Part shown: piece after piece, positions 16,941 through 25,771 of the stretch
Numbering within the stretch: position 1 is the first letter of the stretch
Layout: each line of letters starts with the position of its first letter
Source: Vibrio atlanticus
GTDB taxonomy: Bacteria; Pseudomonadota; Gammaproteobacteria; Enterobacterales; Vibrionaceae
Assembly (NCBI RefSeq): GCF_024347315.1
Contig: NZ_AP025460.1
Location: 1,674,001-1,738,000, forward strand
Length of the DNA stretch: 64,000 bases
Direction: 5' to 3'
Notes under the pieces: model-generated
The model's input: only the letters and a program-made list of their open reading frames with translations
The model's database searches: none
What the model was told of the DNA's origin: nothing
Position numbers and translations under genes: made by a program

Positions 16941-16953
16941 GGACATTTTGTAC
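16941..16953. promoter_or_regulatory. GGACATTTTGTCC-type site in the DUF3305/fdhD region
   Basis: GGACATTTTGTAC matches the dyad with one change. It lies downstream of the DUF3305 sigma-54 start and about 235 bp upstream of the fdhD start, so a shared enhancer acting both ways is one reading. Confidence 0.6.
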
Positions 16954-16979
16954 TTAGCTCAATCATATAAGCGCTATAA

Positions 16980-16995
16980 AGCAATAAACACGCCA
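16980..16995 (-). promoter_or_regulatory. Sigma-54 promoter of DUF3305-DUF3306
   Basis: The minus strand reads TGGCGTGTTTATTGCT with exact -24/-12 spacing, about 80 bases upstream of the DUF3305 ATG. Confidence 0.7.
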
Positions 16996-17157
16996 ATACA
17001 TGTTAACTTTTACCATCTTACATGATGGCTTTCGTTATTAAGTCGTATCTATAACGGTAGTCGATACACGTAAATTCAGACAACTCCACTCGGTGAACTC
17101 TCATATTTTGCGCTATTTTAATCGAATGCTTCATGTTTTCCTGAATACCCGTTATTT

Positions 17158-17173
17158 TGGAATAAGATTTGCT
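17158..17173 (+). promoter_or_regulatory. Sigma-54 promoter of fdhD
   Basis: TGGAATAAGATTTGCT has GG and GC at the exact spacing; the -24 part is weaker than consensus. The predicted start is near 17184, about 90 bases before fdhD. Confidence 0.6.
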
Positions 17174-17273
17174 TTAAGCATGAGTTAAAGAATCGATGAA
17201 CAAGATCGGCGTTAGACCCTCTTGTTAACTTCTTATCTCTTAAAATCGCTATCTCATTAAGTAGGACGTGACT

Positions 17274-18095
17274 GTGGTAAAACCAAACATAATAAAAACT
17301 AGTGAAAACCCACTTCAAACAATCGAAGTTGAAGTGTTTGATGAATATGGTGAGAAGCTAACCAAACAGATCGCTTGTGAACGCCCTCTTACCGTCATGT
17401 TGAACTGGAAAGAGATCGTAACCCTGATGACGCTCGGCTCACGCCCTGAATCCTTAGTCTTGGGGTATTTGAAGAACCAAAGCTTCCTTTCTGACCCTGA
17501 AGCGGTTGAATCTATCATCATCGATTGGGAAACCAGCTCTGCAGCGGTTATTACCAATGAAGATACGAGCCAGCTTGAGCAAGCGCTTAAGAAGAAGACA
17601 GTGACCTCTGGCTGTGGTCAGGGCACTATGTTTGGTAACGTGATGAAGCAGTTGGAAGATTACCAAGTGCCTCAGACCAAGATTAAGCAATCTGAAATTT
17701 ACACGGCTTTAGAAGCGCTGACTCATTACAACGACACCTACAAGAAAGCTGGCGCGGTACATGGTTGCGCAGTTTGCAAAGACGACAAGGTTCTATCGTT
17801 TGTTGAAGATGTTGGCCGTCACAATGCGGTAGATACGTTGGCTGGTGAGATGTGGCTTAACAAAGAGTCAGGTGAAGATAAGATTTTTTACACTACTGGC
17901 CGCCTGACTTCTGAAATGGTCATCAAAGTGGCGCAGATGGGTATTCCTGTTCTGTTATCACGTTCAGGCGTAACGCAAATGGGTTTAGATTTGGCTCAGC
18001 AATTTGGTATCACAACCATTGCTCGCGCGAAAGGCCTGCGTTTCCAAGTGTTCACTGGCGCAGAGAAGATTGAATTCGATGTAAAAGGTGAATAA
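17274..18095 (+). CDS. fdhD: Formate dehydrogenase accessory sulfurtransferase FdhD
   Basis: This 273-residue cytoplasmic protein should carry sulfur from IscS to the bis-MGD cofactor before insertion into FdhA. The conserved core EDVGRHNAVDTLAGE (near 178-192), TTGRLTSEMV and GIPVLLSRSGVT is present. The usual CxxC active loop is altered: SGCGQGTM near residue 114 keeps one cysteine only, while a CAVC appears near residues 165-168. GTG at 17274 is the chosen start, seven bases after AGGA; the GTG at 17268 is too close to it. It is divergent from DUF3305 and has a sigma-54 element upstream. Confidence 0.92.
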   Translation: MVKPNIIKTSENPLQTIEVEVFDEYGEKLTKQIACERPLTVMLNWKEIVTLMTLGSRPESLVLGYLKNQSFLSDPEAVESIIIDWETSSAAVITNEDTSQLEQALKKKTVTSGCGQGTMFGNVMKQLEDYQVPQTKIKQSEIYTALEALTHYNDTYKKAGAVHGCAVCKDDKVLSFVEDVGRHNAVDTLAGEMWLNKESGEDKIFYTTGRLTSEMVIKVAQMGIPVLLSRSGVTQMGLDLAQQFGITTIARAKGLRFQVFTGAEKIEFDVKGE

Positions 18096-18230
18096 TCAGA
18101 TCAGCAGTCGGAAAAAAGCGTAAGTTCGATTGGTGATTCACTAACCGCTTCTAATTGTAAAGTTCTGATGTAAAGAGTTAGTGACCCATCAAGGATAGTT
18201 ACATAGAAACTTAGCTAGACACAAGATACA

Positions 18231-18270
18231 AAAACGCCGTCATGCTTTTCAGTATGACGGCGTTTTCAAT
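18231..18270. terminator. Bidirectional terminator between fdhD and ybiT
   Basis: A 13-bp perfect stem (AAAACGCCGTCAT / ATGACGGCGTTTT) serves the convergent fdhD and ybiT transcripts. T runs lie on both strands. Confidence 0.9.
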
Positions 18271-18342
18271 TTTTAATTTTCGGTTTATAGCTTATAGCTT
18301 AATTTCCAACGCATTGAGTTGAAAAGTAGGCTAACTTAAAGC

Positions 18343-19926
18343 TTAGCCGCGTGCTTTCAAGAACTCAGCGTAAGTACCGCGGAAATCGTTGATCTTGCCA
18401 TCTTTGATTTCAAGGATACGAGTTGCAAGCGAGTCTACGAATACACGGTCGTGAGATACGAAGAACAATGTGCCTTTGTAGTTCTCAAGAGCCAAGTTAA
18501 GCGCTTCGATAGATTCCATATCCATGTGGTTCGTTGGTTCATCCATAAGCAGGATGTTTGGCTTGTGCATCATGATCTTACCAAGAAGCATACGACCTTG
18601 TTCACCACCAGAGATAACCTTTACAGATTTCTTAATGTCGTCTTGACCAAATAGCATACGACCTAGGAAGCCACGAACAACTTGCTCGTCTTCGCCTTCT
18701 TGGCGCCATTGGCTCATCCAATCAAACAGGTTCATGTCTGTCTCGAAATCATGTGCGTGATCTTGAGCGTAGTAACCGATGTTTGAGTTTTCAGACCACT
18801 TGTACTCACCAGTACGTGGCTCAAGAGCGCCAGCTAGTGTGTTAAGTAGCGTTGTTTTACCCACACCGTTCTCACCGATGATAGCAACACGCTCACCTAC
18901 TTCAAAAATACCGTCGAACTTGTTGTATAGGTCTTCTTCAAAACCTTGAGATAGGTTTTCAACCACAAGTGCATTACGGAATAGCTCTTTAGACTGTTCG
19001 AAACGGATGAATGGGTTTTGACGGCTAGATGCTTTAACTTCGTCTAGTTGAATCTTATCGATCTGCTTAGCACGAGACGTTGCTTGCTTCGCTTTAGATG
19101 CGTTAGCAGAGAAACGAGATACGAACGTTTGAAGTTCAGCAATTTGTGCTTTCTTCTTAGCGTTGTCAGACAGTAGACGCTCACGAGCTTGAGTCGCAGC
19201 TGTCATGTACTCATCGTAGTTACCAGGGAATAGACGAAGTTCGCCGTAATCAAGGTCAGCCATGTGTGTACAAACAGAGTTTAGGAAGTGACGGTCGTGC
19301 GAAATGATGATCATTGTGCAGTTACGTTGGTTTAGCGTATCTTCCAACCACTTGATGGTGTCCATGTCCAGGTTGTTCGTTGGTTCGTCAAGAAGCATGA
19401 TATGCGGGTCTGCAAACAGTACTTGAGACAATAGAACACGAAGTTTCCAACCTGGTGCTACTTCGCTCATTAGACCGAAGTGCATAGATTCTTCAATACC
19501 TACCGCAAGAAGAAGCTCACCCGCTTTCGCTTCTGCCATGTAACCGTCCATTTCAGCGAACTGAACTTCAAGATCAGCTACCTTCATGCCGTCTTCTTCG
19601 CTCATTTCAGGCAAAGAGTAAATGCGGTCACGCTCTTGCTTAATAGCCCAAAGCTCTTTGTGACCCATGATAACCGTGTCGATTACCGTGAATTCTTCGT
19701 AAGCAAATTGGTCTTGGTTTAGTTTAGCTACGCGCTCGTTTGGATCGTAGCTTACGTTACCAGCACTTGGCTCAAGTTCACCAGATAGGATCTTCATGAA
19801 CGTCGATTTACCACAGCCATTCGCGCCGATTAAACCGTAGCGGTTGCCTTCGCCGAACTTAACTGAAATATTTTCGAAAAGTGGCTTAGCGCCGAATTGT
19901 TGGGTGATATTTGCTGTGGAGATCAA
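18343..19926 (-). CDS. ybiT: ABC-F family ATPase YbiT
   Basis: This 527-residue soluble ABC-F protein has two ATP-binding cassettes joined by a linker and acts on ribosomes as a translation factor. Walker A motifs are GANGCGKST (34-42) and GENGVGKTT (about 350). Signatures and Walker B motifs include [12 protein letters not shown] and [13 protein letters not shown]. The linker [23 protein letters not shown] helix near 247-265 is typical. Similarity to E. coli YbiT (530 residues) is strong along its length. The start is a TTG at 19926, with AAGG eight bases upstream; no ATG is available in frame. Confidence 0.92.
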   Translation of the reverse strand: MISTANITQQFGAKPLFENISVKFGEGNRYGLIGANGCGKSTFMKILSGELEPSAGNVSYDPNERVAKLNQDQFAYEEFTVIDTVIMGHKELWAIKQERDRIYSLPEMSEEDGMKVADLEVQFAEMDGYMAEAKAGELLLAVGIEESMHFGLMSEVAPGWKLRVLLSQVLFADPHIMLLDEPTNNLDMDTIKWLEDTLNQRNCTMIIISHDRHFLNSVCTHMADLDYGELRLFPGNYDEYMTAATQARERLLSDNAKKKAQIAELQTFVSRFSANASKAKQATSRAKQIDKIQLDEVKASSRQNPFIRFEQSKELFRNALVVENLSQGFEEDLYNKFDGIFEVGERVAIIGENGVGKTTLLNTLAGALEPRTGEYKWSENSNIGYYAQDHAHDFETDMNLFDWMSQWRQEGEDEQVVRGFLGRMLFGQDDIKKSVKVISGGEQGRMLLGKIMMHKPNILLMDEPTNHMDMESIEALNLALENYKGTLFFVSHDRVFVDSLATRILEIKDGKINDFRGTYAEFLKARG

Positions 19927-20377
19927 TGCCGTTACCTTTTTAATGTGAAAAACGCCGCAACGTTACTTGTTCGGGGCTTTAACTGCAAGTCTTGATTGCA
20001 ATTACCCGCTATTAAGTGAGTGATAACCCAACCAAATCATAGTTTGAGCTGACTCACACTTTTGATTTTCTATTTATCGACGAAAAGCCGCTGATTTTCA
20101 GGGAAAACAAAATATCAAACGGCGCCCTAAAATGGGAGAGATATAACGTCCCAAATCATGCCGAACATTGAATATATCGTATGCTGATTAGTTACAGTAA
20201 AACCAACCCGATCAAAGCAGGCACAGACATAGCCAAGACTAGCCTAATCCCTGACAATTTCATGACAAAATCGATCGAAACAGGAATAAAGTACTCGCCC
20301 CCGATACGGGGTTGGATTTCACAAAGTAAGATTATCTAACTATAGTAATCCTAACCTCATAATTCTAAGAGACTTTT
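19927..20377. other. Divergent intergenic region, ybiT / P-loop membrane protein
   Basis: No gene, RNA or strong hairpin is recognised in these 451 bases. Promoters for both divergent genes should lie here, but no confident -35/-10 pair was found. Confidence 0.5.
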
Positions 20378-22723
20378 ATGCGTTCACTATCGCGCTTCTT
20401 ACTCCTCACTTTAGCCATTCTCTCATGGCCTAGTCATGCCAACTTGGAATATGACTTACAATCTCAGCCGCAGGTATCCGATTCTGCTGTTGATCTCGAT
20501 GATCGAATTGATTCGTTACCCGATCCCCTCTTTATGGAGCCGTCGGACAGACGCCAAGTCAATATATTGCTCGCTGAAGTGCTACAAGTTCAAAAGCAGG
20601 AAATCAAAACCTTCGAGAAACAGATAAAAGCCTACAGAGCGAACAACGACGCCGAACAATGGTTTGCCGTTCAAACCAGCTACGTCACTTTGAATAGCTT
20701 GAATGTAAGCAAGCAACACCTATTAGAGCAGACGAACTCCGCTAATAAAGAGCGCCTAACGGGCTTTGGCCCTTACGGCGTAACTCAATTTAAACAAGAG
20801 TGGGAATTAACCAAGCTCAACATTGAGTATCTTGTTTACTTCCAAATTCGTAGCTTTAAAGCGCTCGTTAAAGACATCTTTATTTCGCCAGTACCTGTGA
20901 TTGGTGCATCATTAAAAGTGTTGTTCATCTACTTTGGTTTAGCGTGGTGGCTTGCCAACAGCACTCGTTTGATTGAGTTGTTCAGAATTAATTTTCTTGA
21001 AGCGAAAACGAACCCTCCTTTCTTAGTGCGTGTGGTTTGGTATATCAGCCGCGCTGATCGTGCGATTGCTTGGTTAATCGCGATTACGCTTTCACTAAGA
21101 GTGCTTTCCAGCATCCCTAGCCTACAACACCTGATTTTCCTTGAGATCTTCACCTGGTGGATTCTAGGTGGTTCGATTGCCATCAGCTTTATTTTGGAAT
21201 TTGCGTATCGTTTGGGTCGCACATCCAATCAAGAAGTGATTGCGCTGCGCCTATCGACTATTCGCCGTTATGTATGGAGCTTCATTGTTGCGGGTGTGAC
21301 CCTTCAGATATCGAGCATCACGCTAGGCAAAGGCACGATTTATAGTTGGATATATAGCGTTCTGTTTTTCTGGTTTGTACTGGTTACCATTTCAGTGCTT
21401 AAATTATGGCGCGCGAAAGTCTTCGATACGTTGCAACACATCTCCGATCGTCCGGTATGGGTGAATTGGGCGGTAAACCGTAAGGAAACCTTCCTACTTA
21501 ATATAATAGCAACGGCAATTGGCATCGTATGGTTGAGCGTGTACAGTTTCCAACACCGCATCATGGCCTTGCTGTCTAATTACACGCTGTTTAGCCAAGC
21601 TTTGGCGTATCTGTTTAGAATCGAAGTAGCTAAGCAGTCAGATCTCGATAAGAATCAGCAAAACTTGGTTCGAATCAAAGGCGATCAAACCTATGAATAC
21701 ATTCTGCCAGGTAATATAGACAGTACGTTAATTGACTATGCCGGTGACGAGGTTAAGCAACTGTCTCGCTACTTGATGTCAGACAGCCCGGCTATCTGTA
21801 TTGTTTCAGGTGAGCGTGGTGTGGGCGCGACAACGCTGCTTTATACCTTGCTGCACAAAGTATCTAACGCTGAGCCCGTATATGTAAGCTGCCCTTACGC
21901 GGGTTACCAAGAGCTCTTAGCGCATTTAGCCGTGAGCATTGGCTTAGAAGAAGAAGCAACTGAAATTCAAATATTAGCGCACCTTCGTAAGAGCAATACC
22001 ACTTACCTTATCGCGATAGATAACGCTCAACGACTGGTGAAACCAATGGTCGGTGGCCTGTCTGATTTGATTCGTTTGACCAACCTTCTGCGTCGTTCTA
22101 AAAAGAACCACCGTGTCGTGATATCGATCGCCAAATCAAGTTGGCGATTTGTGGATAGAGCGCGTGGTGAGCGTCTGCTGTTTGATTTGGTGTGCTTCCT
22201 TCCGCGTTGGACAGAGAAACAAGTGGGTGAACTTCTAAATAGCCGTATCAATACGGAGCTAGAGAAGCCGTTGTCTTTTGATGGCTTAGTGGTTCCTAAG
22301 CAATGGGACCAAGATGATATGAGTGAAGAAGAACGTGCACGCCAAGGTTTCTATCGAATTTTGTGGCACTACTCTGATGGCAACCCTACCGTTGCGCTGC
22401 GTTTCTTCCGACTCTCTTTGAACCGAAACAAAGAAACAGATCAAGCGGTAGTGCGTTTATTCCATGTCCCTGAAGCGCAGGAACTAGAGAATATGCCGAA
22501 ACCTATGTTGGCTGTACTTCGTTCTATCGTACAACTGGAAATCGCTTCTCCAGAAGTGTTGTCTGAATGTACACAGCTGAGCACGGCAGAGATAACGGGG
22601 ATTCTGCGTTACTTTGAAAGCCGTGGTTATATTGGTTGGCATGAAGAAAAGGCTCGAATTTCCGAGCACTGGTTCCGCCACATTACTAACGTTCTTGATC
22701 GTCAACATCTACTGGTGAAGTAA
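20378..22723 (+). CDS. Multi-spanning membrane protein with C-terminal P-loop NTPase-like and winged-helix domains
   Basis: This 781-residue protein has a signal peptide (1-21), an extracytoplasmic helical region (about 50-165), some six to eight membrane segments (about 175-410) and a cytoplasmic C-terminal half. That half holds a P-loop-like motif GERGVGATT at 478-486, where alanine 484 replaces the usual lysine, and a Walker B-like YLIAIDNAQ with Asp548. A tail from about 700 looks like a winged helix (TQLSTAEITGILRYFESRGYIGW). The layout recalls STAND or AAA regulatory ATPases. The MscS gene follows after one base, so the two probably work together. I do not recognise a characterised homologue. 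Confidence 0.75.
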   Translation: MRSLSRFLLLTLAILSWPSHANLEYDLQSQPQVSDSAVDLDDRIDSLPDPLFMEPSDRRQVNILLAEVLQVQKQEIKTFEKQIKAYRANNDAEQWFAVQTSYVTLNSLNVSKQHLLEQTNSANKERLTGFGPYGVTQFKQEWELTKLNIEYLVYFQIRSFKALVKDIFISPVPVIGASLKVLFIYFGLAWWLANSTRLIELFRINFLEAKTNPPFLVRVVWYISRADRAIAWLIAITLSLRVLSSIPSLQHLIFLEIFTWWILGGSIAISFILEFAYRLGRTSNQEVIALRLSTIRRYVWSFIVAGVTLQISSITLGKGTIYSWIYSVLFFWFVLVTISVLKLWRAKVFDTLQHISDRPVWVNWAVNRKETFLLNIIATAIGIVWLSVYSFQHRIMALLSNYTLFSQALAYLFRIEVAKQSDLDKNQQNLVRIKGDQTYEYILPGNIDSTLIDYAGDEVKQLSRYLMSDSPAICIVSGERGVGATTLLYTLLHKVSNAEPVYVSCPYAGYQELLAHLAVSIGLEEEATEIQILAHLRKSNTTYLIAIDNAQRLVKPMVGGLSDLIRLTNLLRRSKKNHRVVISIAKSSWRFVDRARGERLLFDLVCFLPRWTEKQVGELLNSRINTELEKPLSFDGLVVPKQWDQDDMSEEERARQGFYRILWHYSDGNPTVALRFFRLSLNRNKETDQAVVRLFHVPEAQELENMPKPMLAVLRSIVQLEIASPEVLSECTQLSTAEITGILRYFESRGYIGWHEEKARISEHWFRHITNVLDRQHLLVK

Positions 22724-22724
22724 A

Positions 22725-23612
22725 ATGAAGAAGTTATTTGTCCTACTATTTGTTGGCTTGGCAAGTGCTGTCAGTTTCCCGACCTTTGCGACGGAAGAGT
22801 TAGCCAATGTAGAAAACATCTCAAAGATAGCGAGCCTAGTGCGATGGAGCGGTGTGTTTTTCTCCATGATCGTTATTGCTGCGATGTGGTTGCTGCTTAA
22901 GTTTATCAACTCAATGGTGACCAGTTTTGGTAGCCAATTCGTGCAATATCGAATGCTGCTACAAAAACTGCAGTCGTTTACTCAGTTCTTTATCTACGTG
23001 AGCACCGGTCTTATCGTGTTCATGATGAGCTTTCGAATCAACGACCAAATACTGGCTTTGATTGGTGGTACCCTCGCCGTGTCAGTCGGCTTTGCGCTTA
23101 AAGACTTGGCAGCTTCATTTATCGCGGGCATCACGGTAATGATTGATAGACCCTTTCAAGTTGGTGACCGCGTCACGTTTGAAGGTAACTATGGCGACAT
23201 CATTACCATTGGTTTGCGTTCTGTTCGAATGAGAACCCTGAACGACGACATTATCACGATCCCGAACAACAAGTTCTTAAATGAAGTGACCACCAGTGGT
23301 AACTATGGCGCATTGGACATGCAAGTGGTGATTCCGTTTTACGTCGGTATGAATGAAGACATCACCCTAGCCCGCGACCTGATTCAAGAAGCCGCGTCTT
23401 CAAGTCGTTACATACACTTGCCAAAGCCTGTAACGGTTCTGGTTAAACAGACGATTACCGACCACTACCTAGCGATACAGTTGACGTGTAAGGCTTATGT
23501 GGTGGACACCGCGTATGAGAAATTGTTTGAAACCGACATTACCCTGCGTGTGATGAAAGAGTTTAAGAAGCACAACATCAACCCACCGAAGATTTCAGTG
23601 GCAGCGCATTAG
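22725..23612 (+). CDS. MscS-family mechanosensitive channel with signal peptide
   Basis: This 295-residue inner-membrane channel has a cleavable-looking signal sequence (1-22, ending in PTFA), three membrane segments and the MscS pore helix GGTLAVSVGFALKDLAASFIAG near residues 113-134. The beta domain follows (DRPFQVGDRVTFEGNYGDI, then ITIPNNKFLNEVTTSG) and a C-terminal cage domain. It starts one base after the upstream membrane NTPase stop, so co-expression is almost certain. Channel opening might be controlled by that partner instead of, or along with, membrane tension; this is inference. Confidence 0.9.
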   Translation: MKKLFVLLFVGLASAVSFPTFATEELANVENISKIASLVRWSGVFFSMIVIAAMWLLLKFINSMVTSFGSQFVQYRMLLQKLQSFTQFFIYVSTGLIVFMMSFRINDQILALIGGTLAVSVGFALKDLAASFIAGITVMIDRPFQVGDRVTFEGNYGDIITIGLRSVRMRTLNDDIITIPNNKFLNEVTTSGNYGALDMQVVIPFYVGMNEDITLARDLIQEAASSSRYIHLPKPVTVLVKQTITDHYLAIQLTCKAYVVDTAYEKLFETDITLRVMKEFKKHNINPPKISVAAH

Positions 23613-23630
23613 GCTTTTCATATTTTAGAC

Positions 23631-23670
23631 GCTTGTAATTGTTCGACATGGCTTGTAATTGTTTGAAATA
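23631..23670. repeat. 20-bp imperfect tandem repeat after mscS
   Basis: Two adjacent 20-bp units begin with GCTTGTAATTGTT and differ only in their last bases. No function is evident. Confidence 0.8.
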
Positions 23671-23683
23671 ACGGGCTATAAAT

Positions 23684-23724
23684 AAAAACACCTCCGAACT
23701 TATCTTAAGTGCGGAGGTGTTTTT
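23684..23724. terminator. Bidirectional terminator between mscS and the histidine kinase gene
   Basis: A 13-bp perfect stem (AAAAACACCTCCG / CGGAGGTGTTTTT) with a 15-base loop lies between convergent genes. Confidence 0.9.
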
Positions 23725-23743
23725 CTATTCGCGTTATGAACGA

Positions 23744-25771
23744 CTAAAGGTTAGACACTAATAACTGCGGTGTGGCTTTTTGCTGAAGATAGATACTAAA
23801 GCGACTTCCTTTACCTACTTCGGATTCAACTCGTATTTCGCCGCCAGTTTGGCTCAAAATACTTTGAGAAACGGACAAACCTAAGCCTGTGCCGTCTCTT
23901 TTGGTGGTATAGAAAGGCGAGAATATACGTTTCAGTTGTTCTTCCTTAATACCACAACCTTCATCTTCAACATGAACAATAGCCCCATGAGATACTCCAT
24001 TTTCAACCCAATCTTCACTCGAGATAGTCAATGTGCCCTGTCCGTCCATCGCGTGAATCGCGTTCATTTGCAGGTTTACTAGAATTTGCAGCAATTGATT
24101 TCGGTTCACTTCGACTGAGGTTTTAGCATTCAATTGCGAGACATACACAATGCCTTTCTTTTTTGCGCCTGTTTTTACGAGTGTAATACTTTCATCGACA
24201 ATTGGATTGATATGTTGCCAAGTAATTTCGTCTTGTACACCACCGTGTCGGCTGTATTGAAGTAAGCTTCGTGTGATGTTTCGGATTCGGTCGATCTGCT
24301 CCATGATCGCGTGGACTTCTTCGTCTACACGGCCCACTTCATCGCCGAGTTCAAACTTCATTAGTTCAACATTGCCAAGAATCACCGCCGTTGGGTTATT
24401 AATCTCATGGGCAATACCTGCGGTTAACTCACCTAATGCGGCTAATTTCTCGTTGACCACCAGCTTATCTCTAGCTTGGTTGAGAAGCTGGATGTGCAGT
24501 TCGAGTTCTTCCGTTTTCTCTTTCAAACTGGCGGTACGAGAATGAACCTTACATTCGAGTTCAGACGCAGCTTGTTGAATCTCTTGATTACGCTCGTGGA
24601 GCAGATCTAACATTTTGTCGAACTGTTTCGCAAGCAACGTAAGTTCGTGTTGATCATCCAAACCCAACGTACCGATTCGCTTGTCTTGGCCCATTTGGAC
24701 TAGCTTTACAACTTTATGGATGCGTTCAATTGGGTTGAAAAGATCGCGTGCACCACGGTGTACGATCAAACCTGAAGCTAACAGCAGTAATATGATGGTG
24801 ATGCTGATTTCACCAAGGTTAGTCAGATACGTCTCTACGAGTGGCCAGATTAGATAGCCGGTATAAAGCATGCCAATAACGTTATCAAACTGGTCGTGGA
24901 TTGGTTGATAAGCGGTGATGTACCAAGCGTCGTAAACATATGCTCGGTCTAACCACTTTTGCCCTTGATTCAATACTTTTGAATGAACCTCATGAGAAAC
25001 GCGAGTACCAATTGCGCGCCCTGCACTGTCTTCACTGCTTAATGGCACATTAGTGCTGACACGCAGATCATCAAGGAATACGGTAACCGTACCAATGCGG
25101 CGATTAAAACCATCACGTTGTGGATAGATCAAGTTGCTGATCTGATCAACTAACTGTGTGCTGTTGTTAAGTAGGATCCCGCCATCAAGAAAACCAATAA
25201 CGTGATCATTCTTGTCTCGAATTGACACAACAGTGCGGCTAACTAAACCCCGAGTTTCGACGTTTTGATTATTGAGCATTGGGACTTCGGCTTGTCTTGC
25301 AAGGTTTTGGTCTAAATCGTTGAGTTCATTTTGGCTCAATACACTAAAGAACGATTCTTTGCGTGTCAGATCGAGGTATTCACGCTTTTTCCCCATGCTC
25401 TCAACACTTCTCCAGCGCAAAAAGTCGAGCTCATAGCGAGATTTTTTTTCAGAAACCCAACGAGTGAGCTCTTCCTTTGAAATATCACTCTTAAGTTTAA
25501 CTCGAAAGTTGTAAGACTCAGCGAATGCTTGAACGTTATAGGCCTGTTGGTTTTGAATTAGATGAATACTGTTGTCGGCAACGTCCAAACGCTCATCAAC
25601 ATCGATCAAAGCCCCCTGCCACGTATAATGAACAGACCAATACAAAGTGATCGCAACCAGAGCGCATAAAGTTAAGATGATCGGCGCTGACGTCAAAAAT
25701 AACAGACGATAACGCACCATGGTTTTGAACCGAAACGTCCACTTTGACCACCAATGACGTCTAATCGGCAT
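23744..25771 (-). CDS. NtrB-type sensor histidine kinase with periplasmic Cache-like domain
   Basis: This 675-residue membrane kinase has helices near 23-45 and 330-350 flanking a periplasmic sensor region of about 280 residues that looks like a Cache fold (IRDKNDHVIGFLDGGIL, then VIGMLYTGYLIWP). A HAMP segment (about 350-400) and a coiled coil follow. The H box ELTAGIAHEINNP puts the phosphorylated histidine near 454. The ATPase motifs are NLQMNAIHAM, DEGCGIKEE and GTGLGLSVSQSI. Its start overlaps the response regulator stop by 11 bases. It lies between the formate dehydrogenase and tungstate genes, so it may sense formate, tungstate or a related periplasmic cue; the ligand is unknown. Confidence 0.9.
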   Translation of the reverse strand: MPIRRHWWSKWTFRFKTMVRYRLLFLTSAPIILTLCALVAITLYWSVHYTWQGALIDVDERLDVADNSIHLIQNQQAYNVQAFAESYNFRVKLKSDISKEELTRWVSEKKSRYELDFLRWRSVESMGKKREYLDLTRKESFFSVLSQNELNDLDQNLARQAEVPMLNNQNVETRGLVSRTVVSIRDKNDHVIGFLDGGILLNNSTQLVDQISNLIYPQRDGFNRRIGTVTVFLDDLRVSTNVPLSSEDSAGRAIGTRVSHEVHSKVLNQGQKWLDRAYVYDAWYITAYQPIHDQFDNVIGMLYTGYLIWPLVETYLTNLGEISITIILLLLASGLIVHRGARDLFNPIERIHKVVKLVQMGQDKRIGTLGLDDQHELTLLAKQFDKMLDLLHERNQEIQQAASELECKVHSRTASLKEKTEELELHIQLLNQARDKLVVNEKLAALGELTAGIAHEINNPTAVILGNVELMKFELGDEVGRVDEEVHAIMEQIDRIRNITRSLLQYSRHGGVQDEITWQHINPIVDESITLVKTGAKKKGIVYVSQLNAKTSVEVNRNQLLQILVNLQMNAIHAMDGQGTLTISSEDWVENGVSHGAIVHVEDEGCGIKEEQLKRIFSPFYTTKRDGTGLGLSVSQSILSQTGGEIRVESEVGKGSRFSIYLQQKATPQLLVSNL

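Larger units (their letters stand above)
16902..17273. other. Divergent regulatory region DUF3305 / fdhD
   Basis: No gene is seen in these 372 bases. They hold two sigma-54 elements facing apart and one copy of the recurring palindrome. Confidence 0.7.
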
